DNA of 7,366 nt from Candidatus Woesearchaeota archaeon (GCA_027083015.1 JALWQS010000044.1:1-7366), one strand, 5' to 3'. Counted from the stretch's first letter, positions 1 through 5,291 are shown. Numbers and translations: made by a program. The notes: a model not told the origin generated them from the letters alone.

Positions 1-265
1 TTCTTTTTGAAAAACTGTTGTTGGTTTTAAATGCTAAATTGATAAGTAAGAATAATTACCATTAACATGCCTTTGATTTATAAATCTGCTTCTTTTTAAC
101 CAAATGTTTTAAATAAGACCTCAAAATCCTTGTTTTCGCTCCTTCTGGGAGAGGTTAGATATTGGTTGTAATCAGTCATGTTTGGTGCCGTAGGAAGCAC
201 TGGCGAGGATTGAGAGGCGAGATTTAGAAACGCATAGTTTGGTAAATGTATAAAACATAAAACTG
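1..265. other. Intergenic region, no convincing gene
   Basis: I find no supported coding gene here. The first 115 bases are very A/T-rich, and the rest is more mixed. A perfect palindromic archaeal TATA-like box, TTTATAAA, lies at 77-84 and could serve either strand. Two small inverted repeats follow: CTCC/GGAG (139-142 and 148-151), and a wobble-containing 7-bp stem (182-188 with 197-203, loop 189-196) that pairs better as + strand RNA. A 27-codon ORF on the - strand (96-179) has no ribosome binding site. The stretch may be a long parA leader, a small RNA or plain spacer. Confidence 0.5.
248..255 (+). promoter_or_regulatory. Putative TATA box of parA
   Basis: GTATAAAA sits about 29 nt (centre to ATG) before the parA start. 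Archaeal transcription normally starts about 25 nt after the TATA box, which would leave a leader of only a few bases and cut off the Shine-Dalgarno sites. This box may therefore drive a near-leaderless transcript, or a promoter further upstream (TTTATAAA at 77-84) may be the main one. Confidence 0.35.
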
Positions 266-277
266 GTGATAGGTGAT
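265..277 (+). promoter_or_regulatory. Double Shine-Dalgarno before parA
   Basis: GGTGAT occurs twice, at 265-270 and 272-277 (the second as AGGTGAT from 271). The second copy is 3 nt from ATG 281, the same geometry as for the TFS gene. This decides the start in favour of ATG 281 over the in-frame GTG at 266, which lies inside the first copy. Confidence 0.7.
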
Positions 278-280
278 TAC

Positions 281-1084
281 ATGAGAAAGATCTGTATAAT
301 AAATCAAAAAGGTGGTGTTGGAAAGACAACTACTACTATTAATCTTGCTTATGGCCTTGCAAAAGAAGGTCGGCGTGTTCTTATGATTGACCTTGATGCT
401 CAGGGAAACCTGGCTACTGCTTTAGGCATCGAGAGTGATAAGGATCTTTATAATCTTCTGATAGAGAACCCTGAGATCCAGGAATGTATCAGGAGGGTTG
501 ATCATAACATAGACCTGATACCCTCTTGCGAGACTCTGGCAAAGGCTGAACTTATAATCGCTGGAGAGCCCGGAAGGGAAACTGTTCTTAAGAGAAAACT
601 CCAGGGACTTAAGGGTTACGATTATGTCCTTCTGGATTGTCCTCCCGGTCTTAGCTTGTTGAACCAGAATGCTATGCTTTATGCTGGCGAGGCTATCATT
701 CCTGCAAGTACTGATGAGTTGGGTCTTGATGCTTTGCGTAAGATGATCATGGTCCTGCAGAAGATGAATGAGGTGTTTGATCATGATATCATCATCAGCA
801 AGGTGGTCCCTACTATGCATGATACTAGGACAAGGCTTTCCAAGATGGTCTTGGCTCAGATGCAGAGCGAGTTCTACACGAACATTTCTGATCCTATAAG
901 GATGAATTCTAAGCTTAGGGAAGCTCCTAACAGGAAGAAGTCTGTGTTTAAGTTCGCTCGTAGCAGCAATGGTGCTAAGGATTATCTTAAGCTGATAAAA
1001 TCTGTCATTCACGACGAGAAAAAGTTCGGCCTTACTCCGATAATAGAGATGAACGGTAAACAGGCTGAGGAGCAGGAAGCTTAA
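281..1084 (+). CDS. parA: ParA/Soj-family partitioning ATPase
   Basis: This encodes a 267-aa deviant Walker-A ATPase of the ParA/Soj/MinD superfamily. Family members dimerise on ATP, bind DNA non-specifically and move or position DNA or protein cargo. Visible motifs are the deviant P-loop KGGVGKTT with the signature lysine K10 and catalytic K15, the A' motif DLDAQGN (residues 37-43), and Walker B VLLDCPP with D119. The length fits chromosomal Soj proteins (about 250-290 aa). The tail (about 250-267) is polar and Glu/Gln-rich, and its codons overlap the oppositely oriented coiled-coil gene by 53 nt. ATG 281 is chosen because of the AGGTGAT site just upstream; GTG 266 would add five residues. 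No ParB with HTH or CTPase motifs is visible nearby, so the cargo or partner is unknown. The convergent helical-protein cluster is a candidate by position only. The ParA fold is certain, the cellular role is not. Confidence 0.93.
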   Translation: MRKICIINQKGGVGKTTTTINLAYGLAKEGRRVLMIDLDAQGNLATALGIESDKDLYNLLIENPEIQECIRRVDHNIDLIPSCETLAKAELIIAGEPGRETVLKRKLQGLKGYDYVLLDCPPGLSLLNQNAMLYAGEAIIPASTDELGLDALRKMIMVLQKMNEVFDHDIIISKVVPTMHDTRTRLSKMVLAQMQSEFYTNISDPIRMNSKLREAPNRKKSVFKFARSSNGAKDYLKLIKSVIHDEKKFGLTPIIEMNGKQAEEQEA

Positions 1085-2195
1085 TCTTCTGCTTCTTGAT
1101 TTTTGCTTTTCTTTTCGCTTTTTCCAGCGATCTTATCGTCTTTCTTCTTTTATGTTCTGCTACCGGCAGCAGGTTGATTATCTCTATCAGTTCTTCTATC
1201 TTCTTTATCTCTTCCTGTCCTGTGATCCTTATGTTCTTTGCTGCTTCTGATGCATTGTCCAGTCGTTCTTCGAACTTGCCCCCGTATGCTCCATTGATGT
1301 GTTGCTCGACGATATATAATTGGTAGTTCTGTCGGTTTTCTGCACGACCTTCTTCTCTTTGAGGATCTTTGGTATCTGTGTGTCTTCTATTGATCTCACG
1401 CTTCTGCTCTGATAAGGTGGTCGGTTCTTTTTCTCTTGTTTTCTTGTGCCTTTCTTCTTTCTTCTTTTCGCTTATTGCTTGTTCTATATCATACAGGAAA
1501 GCATCTTTTTTTATGAATGAGCTGTTGTCTGTGTAGATCGCTGTCTTTCTTTTTCTTCTTGGAAGCATCTTCTCATAATACCCCAGCAGTCCTTTTTTTG
1601 CATCGCTGGCAAAGGCTGCGAGTATTTCGCTATCATTTTTATCCTGGATCAATCTTCTAAATTCGCTGCTTATACTTTCCAGTTTTTCATCAAGGTTTCT
1701 GAGTTCTCTGATGAACTTAGAATATGTTTCTAGTTCTCTTGTGGTTCTTCCCGTTATATTTTTCAGAGCAGTATAGCGCTCCAGTACCCTGATCGCTTGT
1801 TCTTCTGTCTTTTCAAAATGTCCTCTGAATTCGCATTCTTGCGCCAGTGCTTCTAAGCTTCTGAATTCTTTCTCAAGCTTCTTATGTTGTACTTTCGTCG
1901 CTTTGCTCAGGTATCTTTCTACTCTCCGATAATTTTGCGGAGCGTACTTTCTTATGTCTTCAAGGTCTTCGTATATTGTTATTAGAGCTTCTATGCTGTC
2001 TGTAGTTGAGCTTGTTGATCGGCCACTTCCATTTCTCTCCTTCCTGTTTATGTCGCTTCTCTTCACTTCCTCTCTTTTTGTTGTTTCTTCTCTCCTGTAT
2101 GTTTCCTCAATGACATAGGTCTGAATGATCTGGTCTATCCTTCTCAGCTCTTCATTCTCAAAGATGTTCTCAGGCAATATCTCTCTCCTCCTCAC
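1032..2195 (-). CDS. Charged helical/coiled-coil protein, function unknown
   Basis: I do not recognise this 387-aa protein. It is very rich in Lys, Arg and Glu, almost devoid of Gly/Pro, and has no membrane segment or known catalytic motif. A polar Ser/Thr/Arg-rich linker (about 35-66) precedes a long predicted helical region (about 67-210), a second very charged Lys/Arg/Glu linker (about 240-290), a short region with the only clear non-helical stretch (about 290-308, containing NGAYGGKF), and a final helix with a Lys-rich tail ending in Pro-containing LPAPQPVY. It begins with GTG overlapping the TGA of the preceding gene (GTGA), so translation is probably coupled. A strong AGGAGG lies inside the first codons, and an in-frame TTG at 2175-2177 would be an alternative start giving 381 aa. 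It is the last gene of the - strand cluster and ends 53 nt inside the parA coding region. A scaffold, filament or adaptor role is possible but unproven. Confidence 0.85.
   Translation of the reverse strand: MRRREILPENIFENEELRRIDQIIQTYVIEETYRREETTKREEVKRSDINRKERNGSGRSTSSTTDSIEALITIYEDLEDIRKYAPQNYRRVERYLSKATKVQHKKLEKEFRSLEALAQECEFRGHFEKTEEQAIRVLERYTALKNITGRTTRELETYSKFIRELRNLDEKLESISSEFRRLIQDKNDSEILAAFASDAKKGLLGYYEKMLPRRKRKTAIYTDNSSFIKKDAFLYDIEQAISEKKKEERHKKTREKEPTTLSEQKREINRRHTDTKDPQREEGRAENRQNYQLYIVEQHINGAYGGKFEERLDNASEAAKNIRITGQEEIKKIEELIEIINLLPVAEHKRRKTIRSLEKAKRKAKIKKQKIKLPAPQPVYRSSLLSE
1099..1123 (+). terminator. Oligo-T terminator candidate after parA
   Basis: Several T-tracts (TTTTT, TTTT, TTTT, TTTTT) begin about 15 nt after the parA stop. 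Archaeal RNA polymerase terminates at such oligo-T stretches without needing a hairpin. The tracts are the complement of Lys-rich codons at the C-terminus of the opposite gene, so they could also be a by-product of that coding sequence. Confidence 0.35.
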
Positions 2196-3409
2196 TGTTT
2201 TCCTTTTCTTCTCTTCTCAAGATATCTGACCGATTCTTTGTATTCTCTTTCCTGTATAGATTCATAGGAGGGAAGTCTAAGTTCCAGACCTTTGCCTTTT
2301 GCTCTTGTTCTTCCTTCTACTGACATCTTGCTGAGTTCAGACTCCAGAGTTTCCAATTTTCTTTTTTTCTCAGCCCTTACGTATTCTATGTCGTCGACTG
2401 TTCCTAATGCTTCTTTTACAGAGTCTGGATCCTGCTGGTTAAGTAGTGGTGCAAGATCCTGGTCATAGTTTGTCATGGTCTCAAGGTCCAGGCACATCTC
2501 GTTGTATTCTCTTCTTACGCTTTGCAGTCTTGCTATTGCCATAGCATATGCTGATAGTTTTACGTCGCATTGCTCTTTCTTCTGTTCTAACCGTCGTAAT
2601 GAGTCTGCAAGGCTTATCACTCTGTATCTTGCTGTATCAAGTTGTGTGGATGTGCTTATCTTTTTCTCTATTATCGACGGGTACATGGTTTCTATATTGT
2701 TCCGTACTGCCATGTCGTGGTCTCTTTCCAGCTCTTCCAGTTCTAGTTCCAGTTTGCTCACTTCTTCTTCTGCTGATACTGCTGCCTGATCAGCAAGCAG
2801 GATATCATGTCCCAGTGTTATGCGTTCATGTTCAAGTGACGCTTTTTTTGCTTTGAATGTCCCTATCTTCTTCTCGAAGTACTTTATGCCTGCTTTCCAT
2901 TTCTTTTCCATCCTTGGTATGAGGTCTCTTGAGATGTTTTCTGCTACCGAACTATCTACTTTTTCTCTCATACGTTCTGGCAGGAACTTTGCTAGTTTCA
3001 TGTATAATTGTTCTCCCCCGGTTGCGTACCTCATGAGCATGAGCTGGTTTTCGGAGATATCTGTGAGTGCATCTGTGAATATCGTATCTGCTAACCTGTT
3101 GACAGGGTCTAATAGTCCTCTGCGTTCTGCTTCTGCGTACAGGGCTTCTGGTTCTTGTGGCAATATGTTGTCTTCTCCGTATTTCCTGTTCAGGTAGTCA
3201 AGTTCAAAAGTTGGATGTTCTGAAGACTGCACATCTTTCATATTTTTACTGTCTGTTCCCAGATCTTCGACGATGTCTGCTACCACTTCCCTTAAGGATC
3301 CTTCTTTCTTCGTTCTTGTTGTTTTTCTTGTTCCTGTCTTTACAGCTTCTTTTTCTTCTGTTGTGCTTCTTTCCTGAAGTCTTGGCGTCATTTCGTTTTC
3401 TGGTTTCAT
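2192..3409 (-). CDS. Coiled-coil protein, function unknown
   Basis: This is a 405-aa protein I cannot assign to a family. The N-terminus (1-65) is low-complexity and charged, likely disordered. Residues about 66-165 form a mixed, mostly helical domain (YLNRKYGEDNILP, then a region around PVNRLADTIF). Residues about 166-315 look like a long antiparallel coiled coil with heptad-like Leu/Glu/Lys spacing (for example SKLELELEELERD at 218-230). A short helical segment (about 335-365) and a basic tail (KRRKGKQ) follow. There is no membrane segment and no enzyme motif. ATG 3409 is chosen over ATG 3430 because GGAGGT (3416-3421) lies 6 nt before it and inside the longer version. The gene overlaps the next gene by 4 nt, and the two similar-sized helical products may form a complex. 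The hairpin-of-helices layout could suggest SMC-, PspA- or ESCRT-III-like shapes, but I see no specific motif for any of these. Confidence 0.88.
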   Translation of the reverse strand: MKPENEMTPRLQERSTTEEKEAVKTGTRKTTRTKKEGSLREVVADIVEDLGTDSKNMKDVQSSEHPTFELDYLNRKYGEDNILPQEPEALYAEAERRGLLDPVNRLADTIFTDALTDISENQLMLMRYATGGEQLYMKLAKFLPERMREKVDSSVAENISRDLIPRMEKKWKAGIKYFEKKIGTFKAKKASLEHERITLGHDILLADQAAVSAEEEVSKLELELEELERDHDMAVRNNIETMYPSIIEKKISTSTQLDTARYRVISLADSLRRLEQKKEQCDVKLSAYAMAIARLQSVRREYNEMCLDLETMTNYDQDLAPLLNQQDPDSVKEALGTVDDIEYVRAEKKRKLETLESELSKMSVEGRTRAKGKGLELRLPSYESIQEREYKESVRYLEKRRKGKQ

Positions 3410-3415
3410 TTTGAT

Positions 3416-3421
3416 ACCTCC
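3416..3421 (-). promoter_or_regulatory. Shine-Dalgarno deciding the coiled-coil gene start
   Basis: GGAGGT on the - strand, followed by ATCAAA and ATG 3409, has the same spacing as the other ribosome binding sites in this window. It rules out the upstream in-frame ATG at 3430. Confidence 0.75.
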
Positions 3422-3471
3422 GCAGGTCATAGCTCCCGCTACCTTGTCTTCGTCTTGGTTTTTTGTCTGGC

Positions 3472-3570
3472 TTACTGTATCTTGATCATGGTGGAGGAAA
3501 ACCTCGGCAGGCCTTCCTCCAGGTGTTCGGACCTATCACGTGTCACGTGAATGTGATTGTTCATGAGCAT
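3472..3570 (-). CDS. Possible 32-aa small protein
   Basis: A 33-codon ORF starts 10 nt after the nuclease stop codon. The first ATG (3570) is followed two codons later by a second ATG (3564). The GCAGGA motif upstream is better spaced for the second, giving a 30-aa product starting MNNHIHV. The peptide is polar with two His near the N-terminus and no membrane segment. Its codons contain a perfect 15-nt palindrome and an 8-bp hairpin stem, so the DNA or RNA structure may be the selected feature and the ORF accidental. It lies between two cluster genes and would otherwise be part of a 171-nt untranslated gap. Confidence 0.35.
   Translation of the reverse strand: MLMNNHIHVTRDRSEHLEEGLPRFSSTMIKIQ
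3492..3521 (-). repeat. Hairpin in intergenic region (8-bp stem)
   Basis: TGGAGGAA (3492-3499) and TTCCTCCA (3514-3521) form a perfect 8-bp stem. Inside the loop a smaller CCT/AGG stem (3502-3504, 3509-3511) closes a CGGC tetraloop. No U-tract follows on the - strand, so it does not look like a simple terminator. On the RNA it lies about 80 nt before the start of the 405-aa coiled-coil gene, where it could act as a processing or attenuation element. Confidence 0.6.
3536..3550. promoter_or_regulatory. 15-nt perfect palindrome, possible operator
   Basis: TCACGTG-T-CACGTGA is a perfect inverted repeat with 7-bp arms around one base, and at the same time a tandem repeat of TCACGTG. Such a sequence is typical of a binding site for a dimeric DNA-binding protein, but no regulator gene is next to it. 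It lies in the gap between the nuclease gene and the coiled-coil genes. Confidence 0.5.
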
Positions 3571-3579
3571 TTCCTGCTC

Positions 3580-3587
3580 TTTATATG
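3580..3587 (-). promoter_or_regulatory. Possible internal TATA box for the coiled-coil genes
   Basis: CATATAAA on the - strand overlaps the nuclease stop codon. It would place a transcription start near 3557, giving the coiled-coil gene pair a roughly 150-nt leader containing the palindrome and hairpin. There is no strong upstream BRE-like purine run, so the case is weak. Confidence 0.25.
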
Positions 3588-4030
3588 TAACGATGTATGA
3601 ACCTGTTATCTTTCGCTGGCTCGTATGCTGTTTCTCTAATCCTTTTTTCAAGATCTTCTGTTCTTGCCAGTCGGGAAAGGTCTTCCCTGTCGTAGATCAT
3701 TATCTTATAACGTGCTTCTTTTCTTTTTTTGTCCTTGATTCTTGCGTTGGTCGCCAGCATTGCTGTGTCTGCTCCTGTGAATAGCATAGCTTCTCCTAGC
3801 TGTATGTATGCTCTTAGGAAATCAATGGAGTTTCCGGGGCTTACGTATTTGCATTCTATGATTGTCTTTCTTGAGAACAGTATTCCTGTCTTGTATTCAA
3901 GGTCTATCTGGCATCTGCGTCTTGGTTCTTTTCTTTTGTGATACATGATGTTGTGTTTCACTTTGTATCCTTCTTTCATCAGCAGTTCTTGCACGAATTT
4001 CTCAAATTGGGTTCCTGTCTTTTTGTTCAT
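3581..4030 (-). CDS. Small PD-(D/E)XK nuclease-fold protein
   Basis: This 149-aa protein has the active-site layout of Mrr/Hjc-type restriction-endonuclease-like nucleases. GTQFEKFVQELL (residues 6-17) carries the first helix with Glu10, then QID with Asp43, then IIECK with Glu59 and Lys61. The E...D...ExK spacing is close to that of archaeal Holliday junction resolvase Hjc and related Mrr-like domains, which cut DNA with Mg2+. The second half (about 65-149) is basic and probably helical. The sequence otherwise does not let me call it Hjc, so the DNA substrate is unknown. The start is ATG 4030, which overlaps the previous gene's stop (ATGA) and lies just before the conserved helix; an upstream in-frame ATG (4105) would add 25 Arg/Lys-rich residues encoded inside the neighbouring gene. 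A possible core-genome role in recombination competes with a specialised role in this cluster. Confidence 0.8.
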   Translation of the reverse strand: MNKKTGTQFEKFVQELLMKEGYKVKHNIMYHKRKEPRRRCQIDLEYKTGILFSRKTIIECKYVSPGNSIDFLRAYIQLGEAMLFTGADTAMLATNARIKDKKRKEARYKIMIYDREDLSRLARTEDLEKRIRETAYEPAKDNRFIHRYI

Positions 4031-4239
4031 TCTTTCTCGACTATGTATTCTATGCCTTGTCTTACTTTTGATACTCCTTTGTCTATCTTGGTGCTTGCAT
4101 TGCATTGGTCTGAAAGGTAGGCGAAGCTTAGTGCTGCTGCTCCTAAGAACGCGTACTGTTTGACCTTTCTTATCGTGCTGTTTACTGCCATCTTCCTTCT
4201 TATGTATTGCGCTTTTCTGTACGAGTCCGTCTTTGACAC
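4027..4239 (-). CDS. Small single-membrane-segment protein
   Basis: This is a 70-aa unknown protein. A basic N-terminus (1-28) is followed by one hydrophobic stretch (about 29-42, YAFLGAAALSFAYL), then Cys-Asn (46-47) and a charged helix ending EYIVEKE. It may be a membrane-anchored or exported peptide. The Cys-Asn after the hydrophobic stretch and the EYIV near the end recur in the upstream small protein, suggesting paralogy. The start is uncertain: GTG 4239 overlaps a perfect AGGAGGTG site, an in-frame ACG (4228-4230) is at the normal spacing from it, and ATG 4191 would leave 54 aa with the hydrophobic part intact. It lies 20 nt after the upstream gene and overlaps the nuclease start by 4 nt. 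Confidence 0.65.
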   Translation of the reverse strand: MSKTDSYRKAQYIRRKMAVNSTIRKVKQYAFLGAAALSFAYLSDQCNASTKIDKGVSKVRQGIEYIVEKE

Positions 4240-4259
4240 CTCCTTGTTTTACCTTATTT

Positions 4260-4475
4260 TTACCTTGCTTGTTTTTGTTTTAGCCCCTCTTGTTCATAGC
4301 TTTCTCTGATTGTCTTATAGGTTGTTTTCACGATGTATTCTGCTGTTTGCGTATAGTAGTTTTCTGCTTTTCTTATCATTCTGTCGTATGGTCTGGGTGC
4401 TATATTGCAGGTTCCTGTCTTTGCTCCTGCGTAGAGCATAGCTAACGCTAGTATTGTTTTTGTTATCTTTGACAC
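4260..4475 (-). CDS. Small protein with N-terminal signal/anchor segment
   Basis: This is a 71-aa unknown protein. A short basic start (MSKITK) leads into a hydrophobic stretch (about 7-18, TILALAMLYAGA), resembling a signal peptide or N-terminal anchor. Cys-Asn (23-24), a Pro-containing turn (APRPYD) and a long charged helix with EYIVKTTYK (46-54) follow. Start GTG 4475 is chosen because AGGTG (4482-4486) precedes it at 6 nt. The longer version starting at GTG 4484 begins inside that site. It is the first gene of the - strand cluster, about 55 nt downstream of the predicted transcription start. It resembles the next gene in size and layout. Confidence 0.7.
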   Translation of the reverse strand: MSKITKTILALAMLYAGAKTGTCNIAPRPYDRMIRKAENYYTQTAEYIVKTTYKTIRESYEQEGLKQKQAR

Positions 4476-4514
4476 GTAAAACACCTGTTGTTTCTTGGCT
4501 GTCTTTCTTGCGTT

Positions 4515-4530
4515 CTGTCTTTTTTGACAG
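4515..4530. repeat. CTGTC-T6-GACAG inverted repeat near transcript start
   Basis: CTGTC (4515-4519) and GACAG (4526-4530) flank six T. A third copy of CTGTCTTT lies at 4499-4506. The repeat falls at or just after the predicted - strand start site (about 4529), where it could be an operator or a 5' hairpin of the cluster mRNA. Confidence 0.4.
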
Positions 4531-4550
4531 ATTATATTATGGCTTAGAGG

Positions 4551-4558
4551 TTTATAAA
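4551..4558 (-). promoter_or_regulatory. TATA box of the small-protein/nuclease cluster
   Basis: TTTATAAA is a perfect archaeal TATA box. On the - strand it predicts a start near 4529 and a leader of about 55 nt before GTG 4475 with its AGGTG site. The box is palindromic and could also fire on the + strand, but no + strand gene follows. Confidence 0.6.
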
Positions 4559-4599
4559 CTTGTGTTGTATAGGTCTGCTAGACAATCTTGCTATCTGTA

Positions 4600-4629
4600 A
4601 GAAGAGAAAAATATGAGCACCTAATGCTC
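4600..4629 (-). terminator. Terminator after apt
   Basis: GAGCA/TGCTC (4615-4619, 4625-4629, loop 4620-4624), followed on the - strand by a T-rich run (ATATTTTTCTCTTCT), lies about 20 nt after the apt stop. Hairpin plus U-run, and U-runs alone in Archaea, are consistent with termination of the apt transcript before the next cluster's promoter. Confidence 0.5.
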
Positions 4630-4650
4630 TTTTCGGTCGCTTTCAGACTT

Positions 4651-5175
4651 TCAGTCACCTTCAAACTCTACCAGTGAGAATTGCTTGTACCCTGCAGCTT
4701 CTATCTTCTTCTTTCCTCCTACGTCTGGCAGGTCTATTATGAACGCTAACTCCTTTACTTTTCCGCCGAGTTTTTCCACCAGTGTTGCTGCTGCGAGAGC
4801 TGTTCCTCCTGTTGCTAAGAGGTCGTCTATTATCACTACTTTTTGTCCTGGTTTTATGCTGTCGGTATGCATCTCTATGGTGTCGGTCCCGTATTCTAGC
4901 TCATATTCGTGACTTACTGTTTTCCAGGGCAGTTTTCCTTTCTTCCTTATCAGGACAAGTGATTTGCCTAACTGGTGCGCTCTTGCGCCTGCTAGTATGA
5001 ACCCTCTGGATTCTATGCCTGCGATTGCGTCGATATCTTCTCCCACGTAATGTTGCACGAATTCATCTATGACTTTTCTGAAACCTTGTGCGTCCTGAAG
5101 CAGTGTTGTTATGTCTCTAAACATTATGCCTGGTTTTGGATAGTCCGGTATTGTTCTTATCTTTGATTTTATCAT
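4651..5175 (-). CDS. apt: Adenine phosphoribosyltransferase
   Basis: This 174-aa enzyme makes AMP from adenine and PRPP in the purine salvage pathway, in the cytoplasm. It aligns by eye along its whole length with bacterial-type Apt: IPDYPKPGIMFRDIT (9-23) at the N-terminus, the GIESRGF loop (53-59), RKKGKLP (77-83), LEYGTD (93-98) and the PRPP-binding VVIIDDLLATGGT (113-125, acidic pair D117/D118). The length is normal for the family. ATG 5175 is chosen because AGGTGAG lies 3 nt upstream; the earlier in-frame ATG 5226 adds 17 residues with no counterpart in Apt. It appears to be a single-gene transcript, with repeats upstream and a terminator downstream. Confidence 0.96.
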   Translation of the reverse strand: MIKSKIRTIPDYPKPGIMFRDITTLLQDAQGFRKVIDEFVQHYVGEDIDAIAGIESRGFILAGARAHQLGKSLVLIRKKGKLPWKTVSHEYELEYGTDTIEMHTDSIKPGQKVVIIDDLLATGGTALAAATLVEKLGGKVKELAFIIDLPDVGGKKKIEAAGYKQFSLVEFEGD

Positions 5176-5205
5176 AGTCTCACCTTTGTTCCTGACACGA
5201 AGTGC

Positions 5206-5213
5206 CATATAAC
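5206..5213 (-). promoter_or_regulatory. Possible TATA box of apt
   Basis: GTTATATG on the - strand lies about 34 nt before the apt start. It would give a leader of roughly 8 nt, short for an mRNA carrying a Shine-Dalgarno site. It directly abuts the outer arm of the inverted-repeat unit. Confidence 0.3.
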
Positions 5214-5288
5214 AAAAACTCGCCACTTGGGTCTATCCCCGACCTAAAGGTTGGGGTATTAACGACCCTCGCTTAACGGCGAGTTTTT
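5214..5288. repeat. Nested inverted-repeat unit A
   Basis: Three stems are nested in order. A perfect 11-bp outer arm (5214-5224 with 5278-5288) ends in five A/T, a middle GGGTC/GACCC (5229-5233 with 5264-5268) follows, and an inner CCCCGACC/GGTTGGGG (5237-5244 with 5249-5256) closes on a TAAA loop. The inner stem contains one G-T pair that is a valid wobble in + strand RNA but a mismatch in - strand RNA. It shares CTAAAGG and GTATTAA with unit B. The compact palindrome plus flanking arms resembles ends of IS200/IS605-type elements or their short non-autonomous derivatives, but no transposase or TnpB is present. It could also act as a bidirectional terminator, since each strand ends in five T. 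Confidence 0.75.
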
Positions 5289-5291
5289 GGG

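Noticed and set aside
96..179. 27-aa ORF on the - strand starting MTDYNQYL
   Set aside because: It has no Shine-Dalgarno, no TATA box at a suitable distance and no recognisable product; the longer in-frame version runs antisense into parA.
120..245. Possible tRNA or structured RNA gene
   Set aside because: No cloverleaf, T-loop or acceptor stem could be drawn; only two short stems are present, one with several wobble pairs.
422..1012. 196-aa open frame antisense to parA
   Set aside because: It lies entirely inside the clearly coding ParA gene, and its translation has no domain features.
2475..3197. Several + strand hydrophobic ORFs opposite the coiled-coil gene
   Set aside because: Ser/Leu/Phe-rich translations are the expected antisense of Glu/Lys-rich coiled-coil codons; they lack ribosome binding sites.
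3581..4105. Longer nuclease version from ATG 4105
   Set aside because: The extra 25 residues are encoded in the overlapping upstream gene, and the ATGA junction at 4027-4030 marks the natural start.
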